Positions 53,442 to 61,925 of a stretch of 64,000 nucleotides of DNA are shown here, in pieces. Positions within the stretch are counted from its first letter, which is position 1; each line of letters starts with the position of its first letter. Under the pieces are notes generated by a model. That model did not search any database. It was given only the letters and a program-made list of their open reading frames with translations, and was not told the origin of the DNA. Origin of the DNA: Anaerohalosphaeraceae bacterium (GTDB taxonomy: Bacteria; Planctomycetota; Phycisphaerae; Sedimentisphaerales; Anaerohalosphaeraceae); contig JBBFLK010000001.1 of NCBI GenBank assembly GCA_037479115.1, positions 102,455 through 166,454 on the forward strand. The letters are read 5' to 3'. The position numbers were made by a program, and so were the translations under genes.

Positions 53442-53475
53442 CTCTCTTACGATACGTTCAAATCAGGAGCGGACT

Positions 53476-55038
53476 GTGAACAAGCGGGATTTCTCCTCGA
53501 GCGTGTTTTGGGCCGTATGGATGACGTGTCTGTTTGTTGGTTGGGCAGCGGCTCAGGAAGCCGCCTCCTCTGCTGCACAAGTCAAGGAGCCCGTCGCAGG
53601 GATGATTCCTCCTCTTCCGCCGGACCTGCCGGAGGCCGTTCCGGCCTTTCCGGGGGCTTGGGGCGGCGGGATGTTTGCGACAGGCGGACGCGGCGGAAAA
53701 GTCCTGCTTGTTACCAATCTGGCCGACAGCGGCCCGGGCAGTCTGCGGGAGGCGATTGAGACGGAAGGCCCCCGCATTGTGGTCTTTCGTGTGGCGGGCA
53801 TCATCCAGCTTCAATCCAACCTGGCCATCAATCACCCGCATATTACGATTGCCGGACAGACCGCACCGGGGGACGGAATCTGCCTTGCCGGGGCCTCGCT
53901 GGATATCAACACCTACAATGTGATTGTCCGTCATCTGCGGGTTCGACGGGGAATTACCACCGGCGGGCAGGGTTCGGACAACATCGGCGGAAATCCGCTT
54001 CATCATATTATTGTTGACCATTGTTCGACCAGCTGGGGGCGCGACGAAAATCTTTCGCTTTACCGCGCGATGGTCGAGCAGCCCGACCCGAAAAATCCCG
54101 GAAAGACCAAAATGGTCAAGACGTCCGTGAGGAATCTGACGATTCAATACTGCATCTCCAGCGAAGGGATGAAGCCGGGCCACGAATTCGGCGGCACCTG
54201 GGGCGGACAGGATTCGACGTTCCATCACAATCTGTTTGCGTGCAATACCGGACGCAATCCTTCCATCGGCATGGGCGGCGAGTTTGACTTCCGCAACAAT
54301 GTCATTTTTAACTGGCGTCACCGGACGATGGACGGCGGCGATGAGACCTCGCTGATCAACGTGATCAACAACTACTATAAGCCGGGACCGGCGACGCTGG
54401 AGGATATGGTCAGCACGATTGTCCGCATTGAACAGCGGGATATGTACTCGCCCGGACGGCGGTTCCAGAACAGCCGCTGGTATCCTCCGGCCGGAAAACG
54501 GCCGGGCAAGTGGTATATAGCCGGCAACTTCATCGAAGGGCATCCGGATGTGACGGCGGACAACTGGAAGGGGGTCAAACTGATGGAAGGGCCGGGGACC
54601 CTCGAGATGGCCCGGGTCAATACGCCTTTTGAGGGATGGCCGGTCAATCAGCAGACGGCCCTTCAGGCGTATCAGGAGGTTCTGGCAAAGGCGGGGGCCA
54701 CACGGCCGCGGCGCGACCCTGTCGATGCACGCGTGGTCGAGATGGTGCGAACCGGCAAGGTAAGTTTTGAGAATGGTATTATCAGCGACCCCCAGCAGGT
54801 CGGCGGATATCCGGACTATACATTCTCGCCTGACCAGGTGCCGGCGGATGCCGACAAAGACGGAATGCCGGATGACTGGGAAGTCAAGTATGGTTTGAAT
54901 CCCAAAGATCCTTCAGATGCCTCCGTCGATTCGGACGGGGACGGCTATACCAACATTGAAGAGTATCTGAACGGCACCAATCCTCAGGAAAAAATCGACT
55001 ACTTCAATCTGGACAACAACATAGACACAATCAGTTAG
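53476..55038 (+). CDS. Secreted pectate lyase (PL1-like) with C-terminal calcium repeats
   Basis: A 520-residue protein: signal peptide (VFWAVWMTCLFVGWAAAQ), then a right-handed beta-helix lyase beginning VPAFPGAWGGGMFATGGRGG and LADSGPGSLREAIE, with IIVDHCSTSWGRDE, NLTIQYCISSEGM and HHNLFACNTGRNPSIG typical of PL1-type pectate lyases. The C-terminus has thrombospondin-type-3-like calcium repeats (DADKDGMPDDWEVKYGLNP, DSDGDGYTNIEEYLNGTNP). It should cut de-esterified pectin. The GTG at 53476 with AGGAG six bases upstream is chosen; a TTG 15 codons earlier has no ribosome site and would spoil the signal peptide. Confidence 0.88.
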   Translation: MNKRDFSSSVFWAVWMTCLFVGWAAAQEAASSAAQVKEPVAGMIPPLPPDLPEAVPAFPGAWGGGMFATGGRGGKVLLVTNLADSGPGSLREAIETEGPRIVVFRVAGIIQLQSNLAINHPHITIAGQTAPGDGICLAGASLDINTYNVIVRHLRVRRGITTGGQGSDNIGGNPLHHIIVDHCSTSWGRDENLSLYRAMVEQPDPKNPGKTKMVKTSVRNLTIQYCISSEGMKPGHEFGGTWGGQDSTFHHNLFACNTGRNPSIGMGGEFDFRNNVIFNWRHRTMDGGDETSLINVINNYYKPGPATLEDMVSTIVRIEQRDMYSPGRRFQNSRWYPPAGKRPGKWYIAGNFIEGHPDVTADNWKGVKLMEGPGTLEMARVNTPFEGWPVNQQTALQAYQEVLAKAGATRPRRDPVDARVVEMVRTGKVSFENGIISDPQQVGGYPDYTFSPDQVPADADKDGMPDDWEVKYGLNPKDPSDASVDSDGDGYTNIEEYLNGTNPQEKIDYFNLDNNIDTIS

Positions 55039-55074
55039 GGCTGTCGCATAATTTTCCTGTCAAGAGAGGTGGAG

Positions 55075-55110
55075 AAAAAAAGAAACCGCGGCGGCAAACC
55101 GCAGTTTCAG
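55075..55110 (-). terminator. Terminator of the outer-membrane protein gene
   Basis: On the minus strand GAAACTGCGG and CCGCGGTTTC arms form a stem with one mismatch followed by TTTTTTTCTCC. Confidence 0.75.
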
Positions 55111-55134
55111 GAAAGTTTTGGGCTTTCGATGGAG

Positions 55135-55986
55135 TTAGAATTTTATCTTGAGAGCAGCGCCTAAGCCCCAGCCCTCCGGTGTGGCGGACAGTTCGAGATT
55201 GGTATCCCAATTTTTCATCAGTTCAAACTGCGCCCCGATATATCCGCCCCAGTTGTCTTCGGTCTTCAGCTCGCCGGATTCCTTAAGCAGACTTCCGCCG
55301 GTATAAGTGCCGTCGGTATAGTTCGAGGTTGTTGAACGGTTTTTGATATCGCCGTCCAGATAGTAGTAGAAGGGGCCGCCGTACAGCTTCCAGCCGCCCA
55401 TATCGATTGTCGGACCGAAAGCAATCACCAAATCCCAGTATTCCACCATTGTTTCCAGTTTATTTACAATGGTTTCTCCGCCAAGGTCCGTGCTGCCGCT
55501 CGTGTCCGCCCGATTATCAATCCAGTTCCATTTGGCGGCCAGACCCCAGTCGATTTTATCCTGCTGAAAGAAGGTGAACTTTGTGCCCAGTCCCCAGGCA
55601 TAATTCGTATCGAGATTGGAAATAGGCCGGCCGAAGGGGGCGTTCGAATCCATTTTAAGGTCGGCGGCTCCGATGGATGCGGAGATTTCCCACCAGGAAT
55701 CAATTCCGTACCCGAAGGTGATGTAGTGCCGATGGATTTTTAATTCGTCGATTTTGAGGAAATATCCATCCCTGCTGCTGCTGACAATCTCCCTGTCGGC
55801 GTCCAAAGTGTATTGCGTTCCCGGAACTTCGGTTTTCTCCAGCTCCTGCTCTGAATAGGCGTATTCATAGCCGGCGCTCCATTGACCTTTGTCCAGTCCG
55901 GCCGTCGGTGTTCCGATAAAACCCGACGCCCAGACACAGCTTCCCAGTAGGCCCCAAATCAATCCTGCTGCAATCACTTTTTTCAT
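55135..55986 (-). CDS. Outer-membrane beta-barrel protein
   Basis: A 283-residue protein with signal peptide (MKKVIAAGLIWGLLGSCVWA) and alternating polar/aromatic strands throughout (QWSAGYEYAYSEQELEK, IHRHYITFGYGIDSWWEISASIG, YWDLVIAFGPTIDMG). It ends in GLGAALKIKF with a terminal Phe, the outer-membrane insertion signal. No porin family is recognised. GGAGA is six bases before the ATG. Its codon and base use is AT-richer than that of the sugar genes. It stands alone, facing the second pectate lyase gene across a terminator. Confidence 0.78.
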   Translation of the reverse strand: MKKVIAAGLIWGLLGSCVWASGFIGTPTAGLDKGQWSAGYEYAYSEQELEKTEVPGTQYTLDADREIVSSSRDGYFLKIDELKIHRHYITFGYGIDSWWEISASIGAADLKMDSNAPFGRPISNLDTNYAWGLGTKFTFFQQDKIDWGLAAKWNWIDNRADTSGSTDLGGETIVNKLETMVEYWDLVIAFGPTIDMGGWKLYGGPFYYYLDGDIKNRSTTSNYTDGTYTGGSLLKESGELKTEDNWGGYIGAQFELMKNWDTNLELSATPEGWGLGAALKIKF

Positions 55987-56146
55987 TTTGTTCTCCTTTT
56001 CTCAATGTTGGTAAAATGTAAAGCACGCTGTGCAAACAATCTGTTTGAGGAAAATCCGCATCAATTCCGCCTTCATAAATGAAAATCATCTGTTAAGCAA
56101 GATAATTTTCGTGACAGCTTGCCCTCTGATTCACAGAGGCCGTTTT

Positions 56147-57502
56147 TCAGGCGGGTTCGGCGGACTTGCCGAATCGGCGGATGGTACGCTGGAGAAGGTC
56201 GCCGGCGGTCCGCAACAGGAACCGAAAGTCATCGGGTTCAAACAGAAGGCAGCGGAGGGAACGTTTGCTTTCGCGAAGATAGAAGAAAATCCACAAGGCC
56301 GCCGAAAGCCAGTAAGCCAGGGTACTGGCCAGGGCGGCGCCGATGATGCTCATGGACGGGATAAAGAGGAAATTCAGGACAAGATTGAGCAGGAACGTAG
56401 TGTAGCCGTTGATGACGGCGTATTTGGGTTTCTGCCGGGCGGCCAAATCGCCGGCAAGGATGTCGGCGGCACTGACAACGGCCACCCCGGCAATCAGGAC
56501 AAGAAAAGGAGCAATCGAGCCCGCATACGGGCGGCCCAGCAGAAGGATGATGGCGGCGGCGCCGAGCAGACCGTACGGCACAATAGACAGCAGGCAGAAC
56601 AGAAGCGTCAGCCGGAATGTTCGGGGCACCTCGGCCTGACGGTTCTGCAAATCAGAGGACAGATGCGGCAGAAAGGCCATCGAAACCGCGTTCGGCAGCA
56701 GACGCATCCGTTCCGCAATCGAGACGGAAATCATATACTGGCCGACCTGCTCCAGAGGAACCATAAAGCCGAGCATAATCTGGTCCTGATAGAGCACCAG
56801 AAAGGAGGCGATGTGGGACAAACTGACCTGAAGGCCGAAACGCAAAGATGTTTTCAGCAGTGAGCCGGTCTGGGGGAGCCAGCGGAAGTTCCAATAGGGG
56901 CGCAGATAGGCGGCGGCCAGCCCAATGCCCGGCAGGGTGCACAGGATAAACAGGACCATAGACCAGACGACGGTCAGGCGGCCCGCAAAAATCCATATCA
57001 GCAGGAGAACCAGCAGGGTGGCGGTTTGGACGAGCTGGACGCGGACGGACCGGCTGATTTGCCCGCAGCCGCGTACAAAAGTCATCAGATTCTGGGCGAG
57101 CATAAAGAAGGGAATATACACAAGACTCAGGGCAATCAGCATCGGAGTCATCTGGCCGAACTGGCCTTTGGGGAAAGGCAGGGCGAAGAAGAGGAATTCA
57201 ACGAGGACGGCCAGCAAAGAGCCGGCCAGCGAAAGCAGAACCGTCAAGAGAAACAACTCGCGCCGGCGGTCCGGGTACAGACCGGGGAAGGCGGCACTGC
57301 TGACGTCCAGGCCGAAACTGAAGATTTTGGTCAGGACCAGAGGAAGCAGCTGGGCCAGACGGAGCAGACCGCGGTCTGCCGGGCCGAGGATGCGGGCTGT
57401 GAGCATGGCCGCCGCCACCATCAGCAGGGAAAACAGGATATTCCCGGCAAATTGCGTTTGAATGTTTTTTCCCAATGAAGCGGCCGTCATGGCTGAGAAC
57501 AT
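56147..57502 (-). CDS. Oligosaccharide flippase (Wzx/polysaccharide-export type)
   Basis: A 451-residue protein with 12-14 membrane helices in the MOP superfamily pattern: NILFSLLMVAAAMLTARILGPADRGLLRLAQ at the start matches Wzx/lipid-linked oligosaccharide flippases, and YQDQIMLGFMVPLEQVGQYMISVSIAERM marks the seventh helix region. It probably flips lipid-linked sugars for surface glycan synthesis. It is the last gene of the mgtE-mtnA unit (57-base gap). ATGs at 57502 and 57490 are both possible; neither has an ideal ribosome site. Confidence 0.85.
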   Translation of the reverse strand: MFSAMTAASLGKNIQTQFAGNILFSLLMVAAAMLTARILGPADRGLLRLAQLLPLVLTKIFSFGLDVSSAAFPGLYPDRRRELFLLTVLLSLAGSLLAVLVEFLFFALPFPKGQFGQMTPMLIALSLVYIPFFMLAQNLMTFVRGCGQISRSVRVQLVQTATLLVLLLIWIFAGRLTVVWSMVLFILCTLPGIGLAAAYLRPYWNFRWLPQTGSLLKTSLRFGLQVSLSHIASFLVLYQDQIMLGFMVPLEQVGQYMISVSIAERMRLLPNAVSMAFLPHLSSDLQNRQAEVPRTFRLTLLFCLLSIVPYGLLGAAAIILLLGRPYAGSIAPFLVLIAGVAVVSAADILAGDLAARQKPKYAVINGYTTFLLNLVLNFLFIPSMSIIGAALASTLAYWLSAALWIFFYLRESKRSLRCLLFEPDDFRFLLRTAGDLLQRTIRRFGKSAEPA

Positions 57503-57559
57503 CCTTTTGGGGCTGTGAAGCGGTCAGAAAGTCTGCTCAAACTGCACAGCACGCAACCG

Positions 57560-58642
57560 TTATCCTTTTTTTCGCAGTTCGTTAATCGCCTTTGACAGCG
57601 GAGGACGAAGAACGCCTTTTTCCGTCACAATCGCGCTGATTCGCTCCGCATCCGTAACATCAAAAGCCGGATTATACCCGTCCACATCGGGCGGAGCAAT
57701 CCGCAGGTTTTGGAAAGAGCAGACTTCATCCGGTGAACGGTGCTCGATGGGGATGAAAGACCCGGAAGGGATAGACAGGTCGAAGGTGCTGGTCGGGGCG
57801 GCGACATAGAAAGGAATCTGAAAATGGGCGGCCAGTATGCTCAGGCCCAGCGTGCCGATTTTATTGGCGGTGTCGCCGTTGGCGGCGATGCGGTCGGCTC
57901 CAACGAGCACGGCGCTGATTTTGCCGGCCTTCATCAGGGAGGCGGCCATATTGTCGCAAATCAGAGTCGGCCGGATTCCAAACTGACTCAGCTCCCAGGC
58001 GGTGAGCCGGGCCCCCTGCAGCAGCGGGCGGGTTTCATCCACATACACGCGAAATGGTTTGCCGTATCGGCGGGCAGTGTAGAGGATGCCCAGCGCGGTG
58101 CCGATTCCGGCGGTGGCCAAAGCGCCGGCGTTGCAGTGGGTCAGGACGCCGCCGCCGTCCGGAATGAGGGACCAACCGTGTTCTCCAATGGCCCGGCAGG
58201 TTTGAATGTCTTCCTGAAGGATGGTGCGGGCTACCAGAAGAAGGTGTCGGCGGAAGTCCTGGACATCGGATGTCGGGTTCTGTTCGGCAAAACGGAGGGC
58301 GGCTTTTTTCATCCGCTCCAAAGCCCAGAAAAGATTGACGGCGGTAGGACGGCTGGCGGCCAGCCGGGCGGCGGCATTTTCGAGGGCTGTCAGGGCCTGC
58401 GGAATCGAGGTGGGTTTGGCTTGGGAAACACCAATGCACAGGCCGAAGGCGGCGGCAATCCCGATGGCCGGTGCACCGCGAACAGCCAGAGTGCGAACGG
58501 CTTCTGTTACGTCTTCAACGGTCCGGCACGCAAGAAATCGAACTTCACCGGGCAGTTGCCGCTGGTCCAGCAGCACGACAGTCCCGTCAAGGCCGCCGTT
58601 CCATCGAATCGTATGAAAGGGGGGCTCAAACGGGTTCGCCAT
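57560..58642 (-). CDS. mtnA: S-methyl-5-thioribose-1-phosphate isomerase
   Basis: A 360-residue enzyme of methionine salvage that converts methylthioribose 1-phosphate to methylthioribulose 1-phosphate. The family motifs are intact: TLAVRGAPAIGIAAAFGL, LTHCNAGALATAGIGTALG with the catalytic Cys, and VGADRIAANGDTANKIGTL with the catalytic Asp; the C-terminal VDGYNPAFDVT is also typical. Length is normal. The ATG follows CGGAG and lies two bases after the mgtE stop, so the two are co-transcribed. No other mtn gene is in the window. Confidence 0.96.
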   Translation of the reverse strand: MANPFEPPFHTIRWNGGLDGTVVLLDQRQLPGEVRFLACRTVEDVTEAVRTLAVRGAPAIGIAAAFGLCIGVSQAKPTSIPQALTALENAAARLAASRPTAVNLFWALERMKKAALRFAEQNPTSDVQDFRRHLLLVARTILQEDIQTCRAIGEHGWSLIPDGGGVLTHCNAGALATAGIGTALGILYTARRYGKPFRVYVDETRPLLQGARLTAWELSQFGIRPTLICDNMAASLMKAGKISAVLVGADRIAANGDTANKIGTLGLSILAAHFQIPFYVAAPTSTFDLSIPSGSFIPIEHRSPDEVCSFQNLRIAPPDVDGYNPAFDVTDAERISAIVTEKGVLRPPLSKAINELRKKG

Positions 58643-58644
58643 CG

Positions 58645-60024
58645 TTAAACTCCGAGGAGAATTTTGGCGGTACAGAAGTAAAGGACCAGACCGGTAATAT
58701 CTACAATGGTGGTCAAAGCCGGACTGGCGACAACCGCCGGGTCGTACTTAAAGCGGGCCACGATAAGAGGCAGGGCGGCGCCGATAAGAGTCGCGGTAAT
58801 CACCTGAAGCCCCAGAGCAATCGCGATGGCACTGGCAATCGTCGGCAGGGAATACCCGACGGGGATTTCAGAACTGCGGGACAGAAAGAGGACCTTGCCG
58901 AACGACAGCAGACCCAGCAGGACGGCTATCCCGATGGAGATTTGAAACTCTTTGCGAATCACCTTGAAAAAATCTTTCGGACGCAGGTGTCCGAGGGCCA
59001 AAGCGCGAACCACAACTGTAGCAGCCTGACTGCCGGTGTTGCCGCCGGTGTCGGCTACCATCGGCATATACAGAGCCAGAATCAGCATGTTCATCAGCGT
59101 GGTTTCAAAACTGTGAATAACCATTCCGGAAACCAGACCGAGTGCCGCCAGACCCACAACCCAGTAAACCCGTTTGGAGAAATGTTTCCACCAGGGCGTC
59201 TGGAGGTAGTTGCTGACCTCGTGGGTGCCGGCGATACCCATCAGCTTTTCAAGGTCTTCGGTTTGCTCCTGTCGAATGATGTCAATCGCATCATCGTGCG
59301 TAACGATGCCGACGAGGACCCCGTTTTCATCGACAATCGGAATGGCAATCAGGTCATATTTTTCGATCAGTTTGGCGACGACTTCCTGGTCATCACTGAC
59401 CCGGGCGTAAATGGCGTCGGTATGCATGATATCCCGCACCAGCTGAGTCGGCTTGGCGGTGATTAAATCTTTCAGGGAGACGAATCCAATGAGTTTGCGG
59501 TTTTCGTCGATGACGTAGATGTAGTAAATGGTTTCCTTGGATGGGGCCTGAAGACGCAGCTGTTCCAGGGCTCCGGCTACGGTCATTTCCGGGCGAAGCA
59601 CGGCATAATCCGTGCTCATGACCGCTCCGGCCGTGCGCTCCTCATAGGAAACCAGTTTGCGGATATCTTCCCGCTCCGCCTTGGCGACAAGCGGAAGAAT
59701 CTCCTCCAGCAGGGATTCGTCGAGTTTCTGGACCAGGTCCGCCCGGTCATCCGGAGGCATTTCTTCGAGCAGCCGTGCCATATCCTTTCGGCTCGGCCCG
59801 GTAGCCAGCTCGACCTGTTTGTTCAGGTCGAAGAAGGAGAAGATTTCCGCCCGAAGAGGCGGCTCAAGAAGGTGCAGGACCTGCCAGATTTCCGCCGGTT
59901 CCAGGCCGCTGATTAATTCCGCCACATTCCCCGGGTGGTTCTGCTGGCAGAATTTTCGAATGGTTTCCGTGTCGCCGCTTGCCAGCAGCTCTCTCAGTTC
60001 CGGAATCAGAATCGGATTAATCAT
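58645..60024 (-). CDS. mgtE: Magnesium transporter MgtE
   Basis: A 459-residue MgtE. The N domain of helical repeats (PPDDRADLVQKLDESLLEEIL) and two CBS domains (TAGAVMSTDYAVLRPEMTV, IPIVDENGVLVGIVTHDDA) sense magnesium. Five membrane helices follow with the pore signature ALYMPMVADTGGNTGSQAATVVVRAL. It admits Mg2+ in a gated manner. The ATG at 60024 has GGGGAGG six bases away; eight extra codons upstream are disfavoured. A promoter at 60226-60255 and a leader of about 195 bases containing a short reading frame precede it. Confidence 0.96.
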   Translation of the reverse strand: MINPILIPELRELLASGDTETIRKFCQQNHPGNVAELISGLEPAEIWQVLHLLEPPLRAEIFSFFDLNKQVELATGPSRKDMARLLEEMPPDDRADLVQKLDESLLEEILPLVAKAEREDIRKLVSYEERTAGAVMSTDYAVLRPEMTVAGALEQLRLQAPSKETIYYIYVIDENRKLIGFVSLKDLITAKPTQLVRDIMHTDAIYARVSDDQEVVAKLIEKYDLIAIPIVDENGVLVGIVTHDDAIDIIRQEQTEDLEKLMGIAGTHEVSNYLQTPWWKHFSKRVYWVVGLAALGLVSGMVIHSFETTLMNMLILALYMPMVADTGGNTGSQAATVVVRALALGHLRPKDFFKVIRKEFQISIGIAVLLGLLSFGKVLFLSRSSEIPVGYSLPTIASAIAIALGLQVITATLIGAALPLIVARFKYDPAVVASPALTTIVDITGLVLYFCTAKILLGV

Positions 60025-60075
60025 GTTCTGCCTCCCCTGCCGCGGCATCCATCCGGCCGGAGGCAGACAAGGAGT

Positions 60076-60195
60076 TTAGGCGGTGTACTCCAAAGGTCTG
60101 CCGGCCGTTTGGTCAGGCCGCAGCGGTTCTGAATAATCCCTGTCTTCAGCTTTGCCCAAAGGTTCTTTGGGAGGTGTCCTTTCTTCTTCCAACAT
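60076..60195 (-). CDS. 39-codon reading frame in the mgtE leader
   Basis: Reading from an ATG about 25 bases after the predicted start point, the frame encodes MLEEERTPPKEPLGKAEDRD and 19 further residues, ending 51 bases before mgtE. It is Glu/Pro-rich with no hydrophobic segment. The ribosome site is poor (GAGAG). It contains the hairpin CCCAAAG-AAC-CTTTGGG at its centre. It may be a leader peptide, a small protein, or chance. No family is recognised. Confidence 0.3.
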   Translation of the reverse strand: MLEEERTPPKEPLGKAEDRDYSEPLRPDQTAGRPLEYTA

Positions 60196-60225
60196 TGCTA
60201 CGTCTCTCTGTGTTAGAAATTTGGA

Positions 60226-60255
60226 ATTATACCTTTAGGCGGAAAGAAGCGCCAA
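60226..60255 (-). promoter_or_regulatory. Promoter of the mgtE-mtnA-flippase operon
   Basis: On the minus strand TTGGCG and a perfect TATAAT are separated by 18 bases. The start point would be near 60219. Confidence 0.65.
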
Positions 60256-60274
60256 CGCCTGTTTGACGGAAATT

Positions 60275-60853
60275 TTAAAATTTTTCAGAATTTTTCGGGT
60301 TGCCTGCTGTGGGAGAGGAGGACGTGGACTGGACAGGAGAGCCGCGGCGTTTTCGACGCCGGAGTCGGGGCATCTTCCACAGTGTAATGACCAGAAGGGC
60401 GCCCAAAACCGCTGCTGCCGTAGAGAAAAGCAGAGAGCCGGTCCAGAGATAGATGCCGTTTAGAATCAGATGGGCCGATTTGCTTTCTATTTGGTGAACA
60501 TCCATAATGGATTGTATAAAGCCGATGTGTTCTATCAGGTATTTGCCGACTTTCCAGGCAGCCGTATAAACCGGAAGAGCAGTCAGGGGGTTTGTAATCC
60601 AGCAGGCGGCCATAGCAATCGGCAGATTCACCTTCAGAAAAAGGGCCCCGATGACGGCCAGGGTCATTTGGAACGGAATGGTGGGGGTAAAAGCGATGAA
60701 TAGTCCCAGAGCCATCCCGCCCGCGATGGAGCGCCGGTCTGTCCGCCAGACAAGGTCATGAAAGAGAGTTTGGCCCCAAAATTGATGAAGCCGGCTGCCG
60801 TGAAGGTTTTGCCGGATAGAGGCCTGTTTTTTTCGCCAAAGACGAAGCCACAT
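60275..60853 (-). CDS. DUF2062 membrane protein
   Basis: A 192-residue protein with the DUF2062 pattern: a basic N-terminus, SIAGGMALGLFIAFTPTIPFQ, then LPIAMAACWITNPLTALPVY, and a final helix around residue 140 before a basic, Ser-rich tail. About four membrane segments. Members are often linked to glycosyltransferases or lipid transport, but function is not settled. A good promoter lies 68-95 bases upstream. No clear ribosome site is seen before the ATG. Confidence 0.88.
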   Translation of the reverse strand: MWLRLWRKKQASIRQNLHGSRLHQFWGQTLFHDLVWRTDRRSIAGGMALGLFIAFTPTIPFQMTLAVIGALFLKVNLPIAMAACWITNPLTALPVYTAAWKVGKYLIEHIGFIQSIMDVHQIESKSAHLILNGIYLWTGSLLFSTAAAVLGALLVITLWKMPRLRRRKRRGSPVQSTSSSPTAGNPKNSEKF

Positions 60854-60920
60854 AAGTTTTGGATTCTGGGTTTTGAGTTATACGGATAGGTTCCGCCTTC
60901 TTATCCAGATTGTCCGGCTT

Positions 60921-60948
60921 ATCATAGAGAGATTTGCGGGGGTGTCAA
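60921..60948 (-). promoter_or_regulatory. Sigma70-type promoter of the DUF2062 gene
   Basis: On the minus strand a perfect TTGACA and TATGAT are 16 bases apart; the start would be near 60914. Confidence 0.7.
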
Positions 60949-60969
60949 TCCGGAAAAGACGGGAAATTC

Positions 60970-61863
60970 TCAGGCCCCCAGAAGGACGGCGGCAACATTG
61001 ATTCCGTTAAAAAGAATGTGAATAAAGATGGGCTGCCAGAGTGAACCGCTCTTTTCATAAGCATAACCGAGTCCGATAGAGAGAATCACCAGGGCGGACA
61101 GGTGGGTTGGGTAAGGATGCATGGCGGCAAACAGAATTGAAACGACGGCAATGGACAGCCAGGGACGACCCAGAGCGGCCGTCAAAACCGACTGAAGAAG
61201 TCCGCGAAAGAGAATTTCTTCGAAAACGGGTACCACCAGGACGGCATTGACAAGAATCAGCAGTCGAATCCAGACCTGAGGGCAGTCCTGAAGGGCCGAC
61301 AGGGACGTATGGCGGTCCATCGTAAAGTCCGGTCCGAAGAAGAAGCGTCCGATTTGGTATGTTCCTTCGAGGGCAAGGACAATCAGCGGCAGCAGGGCAC
61401 AGAGGGTGGCGGCCGCGATGAAAAAGTCCTTTCGAATTCGTCGAAAGTCCAGGCCGAACCCTTTCAGTCCGCGGACAAAACCAAAATGGGCCACAGCCAG
61501 AAACAGAGCGGCCAGGTGCAGATACCAGAGGATAATGCCGCCGTGCAGAGCGGCTTCAAGGAGGGAGGGCCTGTCCGAAGGAACAGCCGCTTTGATGACG
61601 GATGCAATCAGGACTGTCCCAATCATCCAGACCAGCAATTGAACCGGAACAAACCAGGCCGGCAGGCGATGCCGGCGGACGGGGCAGCGAGTCAGCGGGT
61701 CGCCCCCGCGAAGGGAAATCAGCCATCGGAGCAGAAGCAGCCCGCCGAGCGTACAGACGGCCCAGCCGAACCAATCGAGCGTTCGAAGCCCAGAGCCGTC
61801 GAAAGCCGATTGCTGAGCGGCTGCCAGAGAGCCAATGAAATGTCTGCCTGTCCAAGAGGGCAT
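60970..61863 (-). CDS. CPBP-family intramembrane metalloprotease
   Basis: A 297-residue, roughly eight-helix protein. The CPBP (CAAX protease and bacteriocin-processing) motifs are present in order: FEEILFRGLLQS (EExxxR), FAAMHPYPTH with the zinc-binding His, and HILFNGIN (HxxxN). The family cleaves within or next to membranes; targets vary and are unknown here. The ATG at 61863 has CGGAG seven bases upstream; a TTG two codons earlier is also in frame. Divergent from murA across 62 bases. Confidence 0.88.
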   Translation of the reverse strand: MPSWTGRHFIGSLAAAQQSAFDGSGLRTLDWFGWAVCTLGGLLLLRWLISLRGGDPLTRCPVRRHRLPAWFVPVQLLVWMIGTVLIASVIKAAVPSDRPSLLEAALHGGIILWYLHLAALFLAVAHFGFVRGLKGFGLDFRRIRKDFFIAAATLCALLPLIVLALEGTYQIGRFFFGPDFTMDRHTSLSALQDCPQVWIRLLILVNAVLVVPVFEEILFRGLLQSVLTAALGRPWLSIAVVSILFAAMHPYPTHLSALVILSIGLGYAYEKSGSLWQPIFIHILFNGINVAAVLLGA

Positions 61864-61892
61864 TTGCAATCTCCGCTGGAGCGTGTTATAGT
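61864..61892 (+). promoter_or_regulatory. Promoter of murA
   Basis: TTGCAA (61864-61869) and TATAGT (61887-61892) with a 17-base spacer; start near 61899. The -35 box abuts the start codon of the divergent protease gene. Confidence 0.65.
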
Positions 61893-61925
61893 GAAAAGCC
61901 GTTCTTTTGGCAAAGGAAAAGCAGG

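Noticed and set aside
60024..60219. M-box magnesium riboswitch before mgtE
   Set aside because: The conserved M-box core sequence is not present in the leader.
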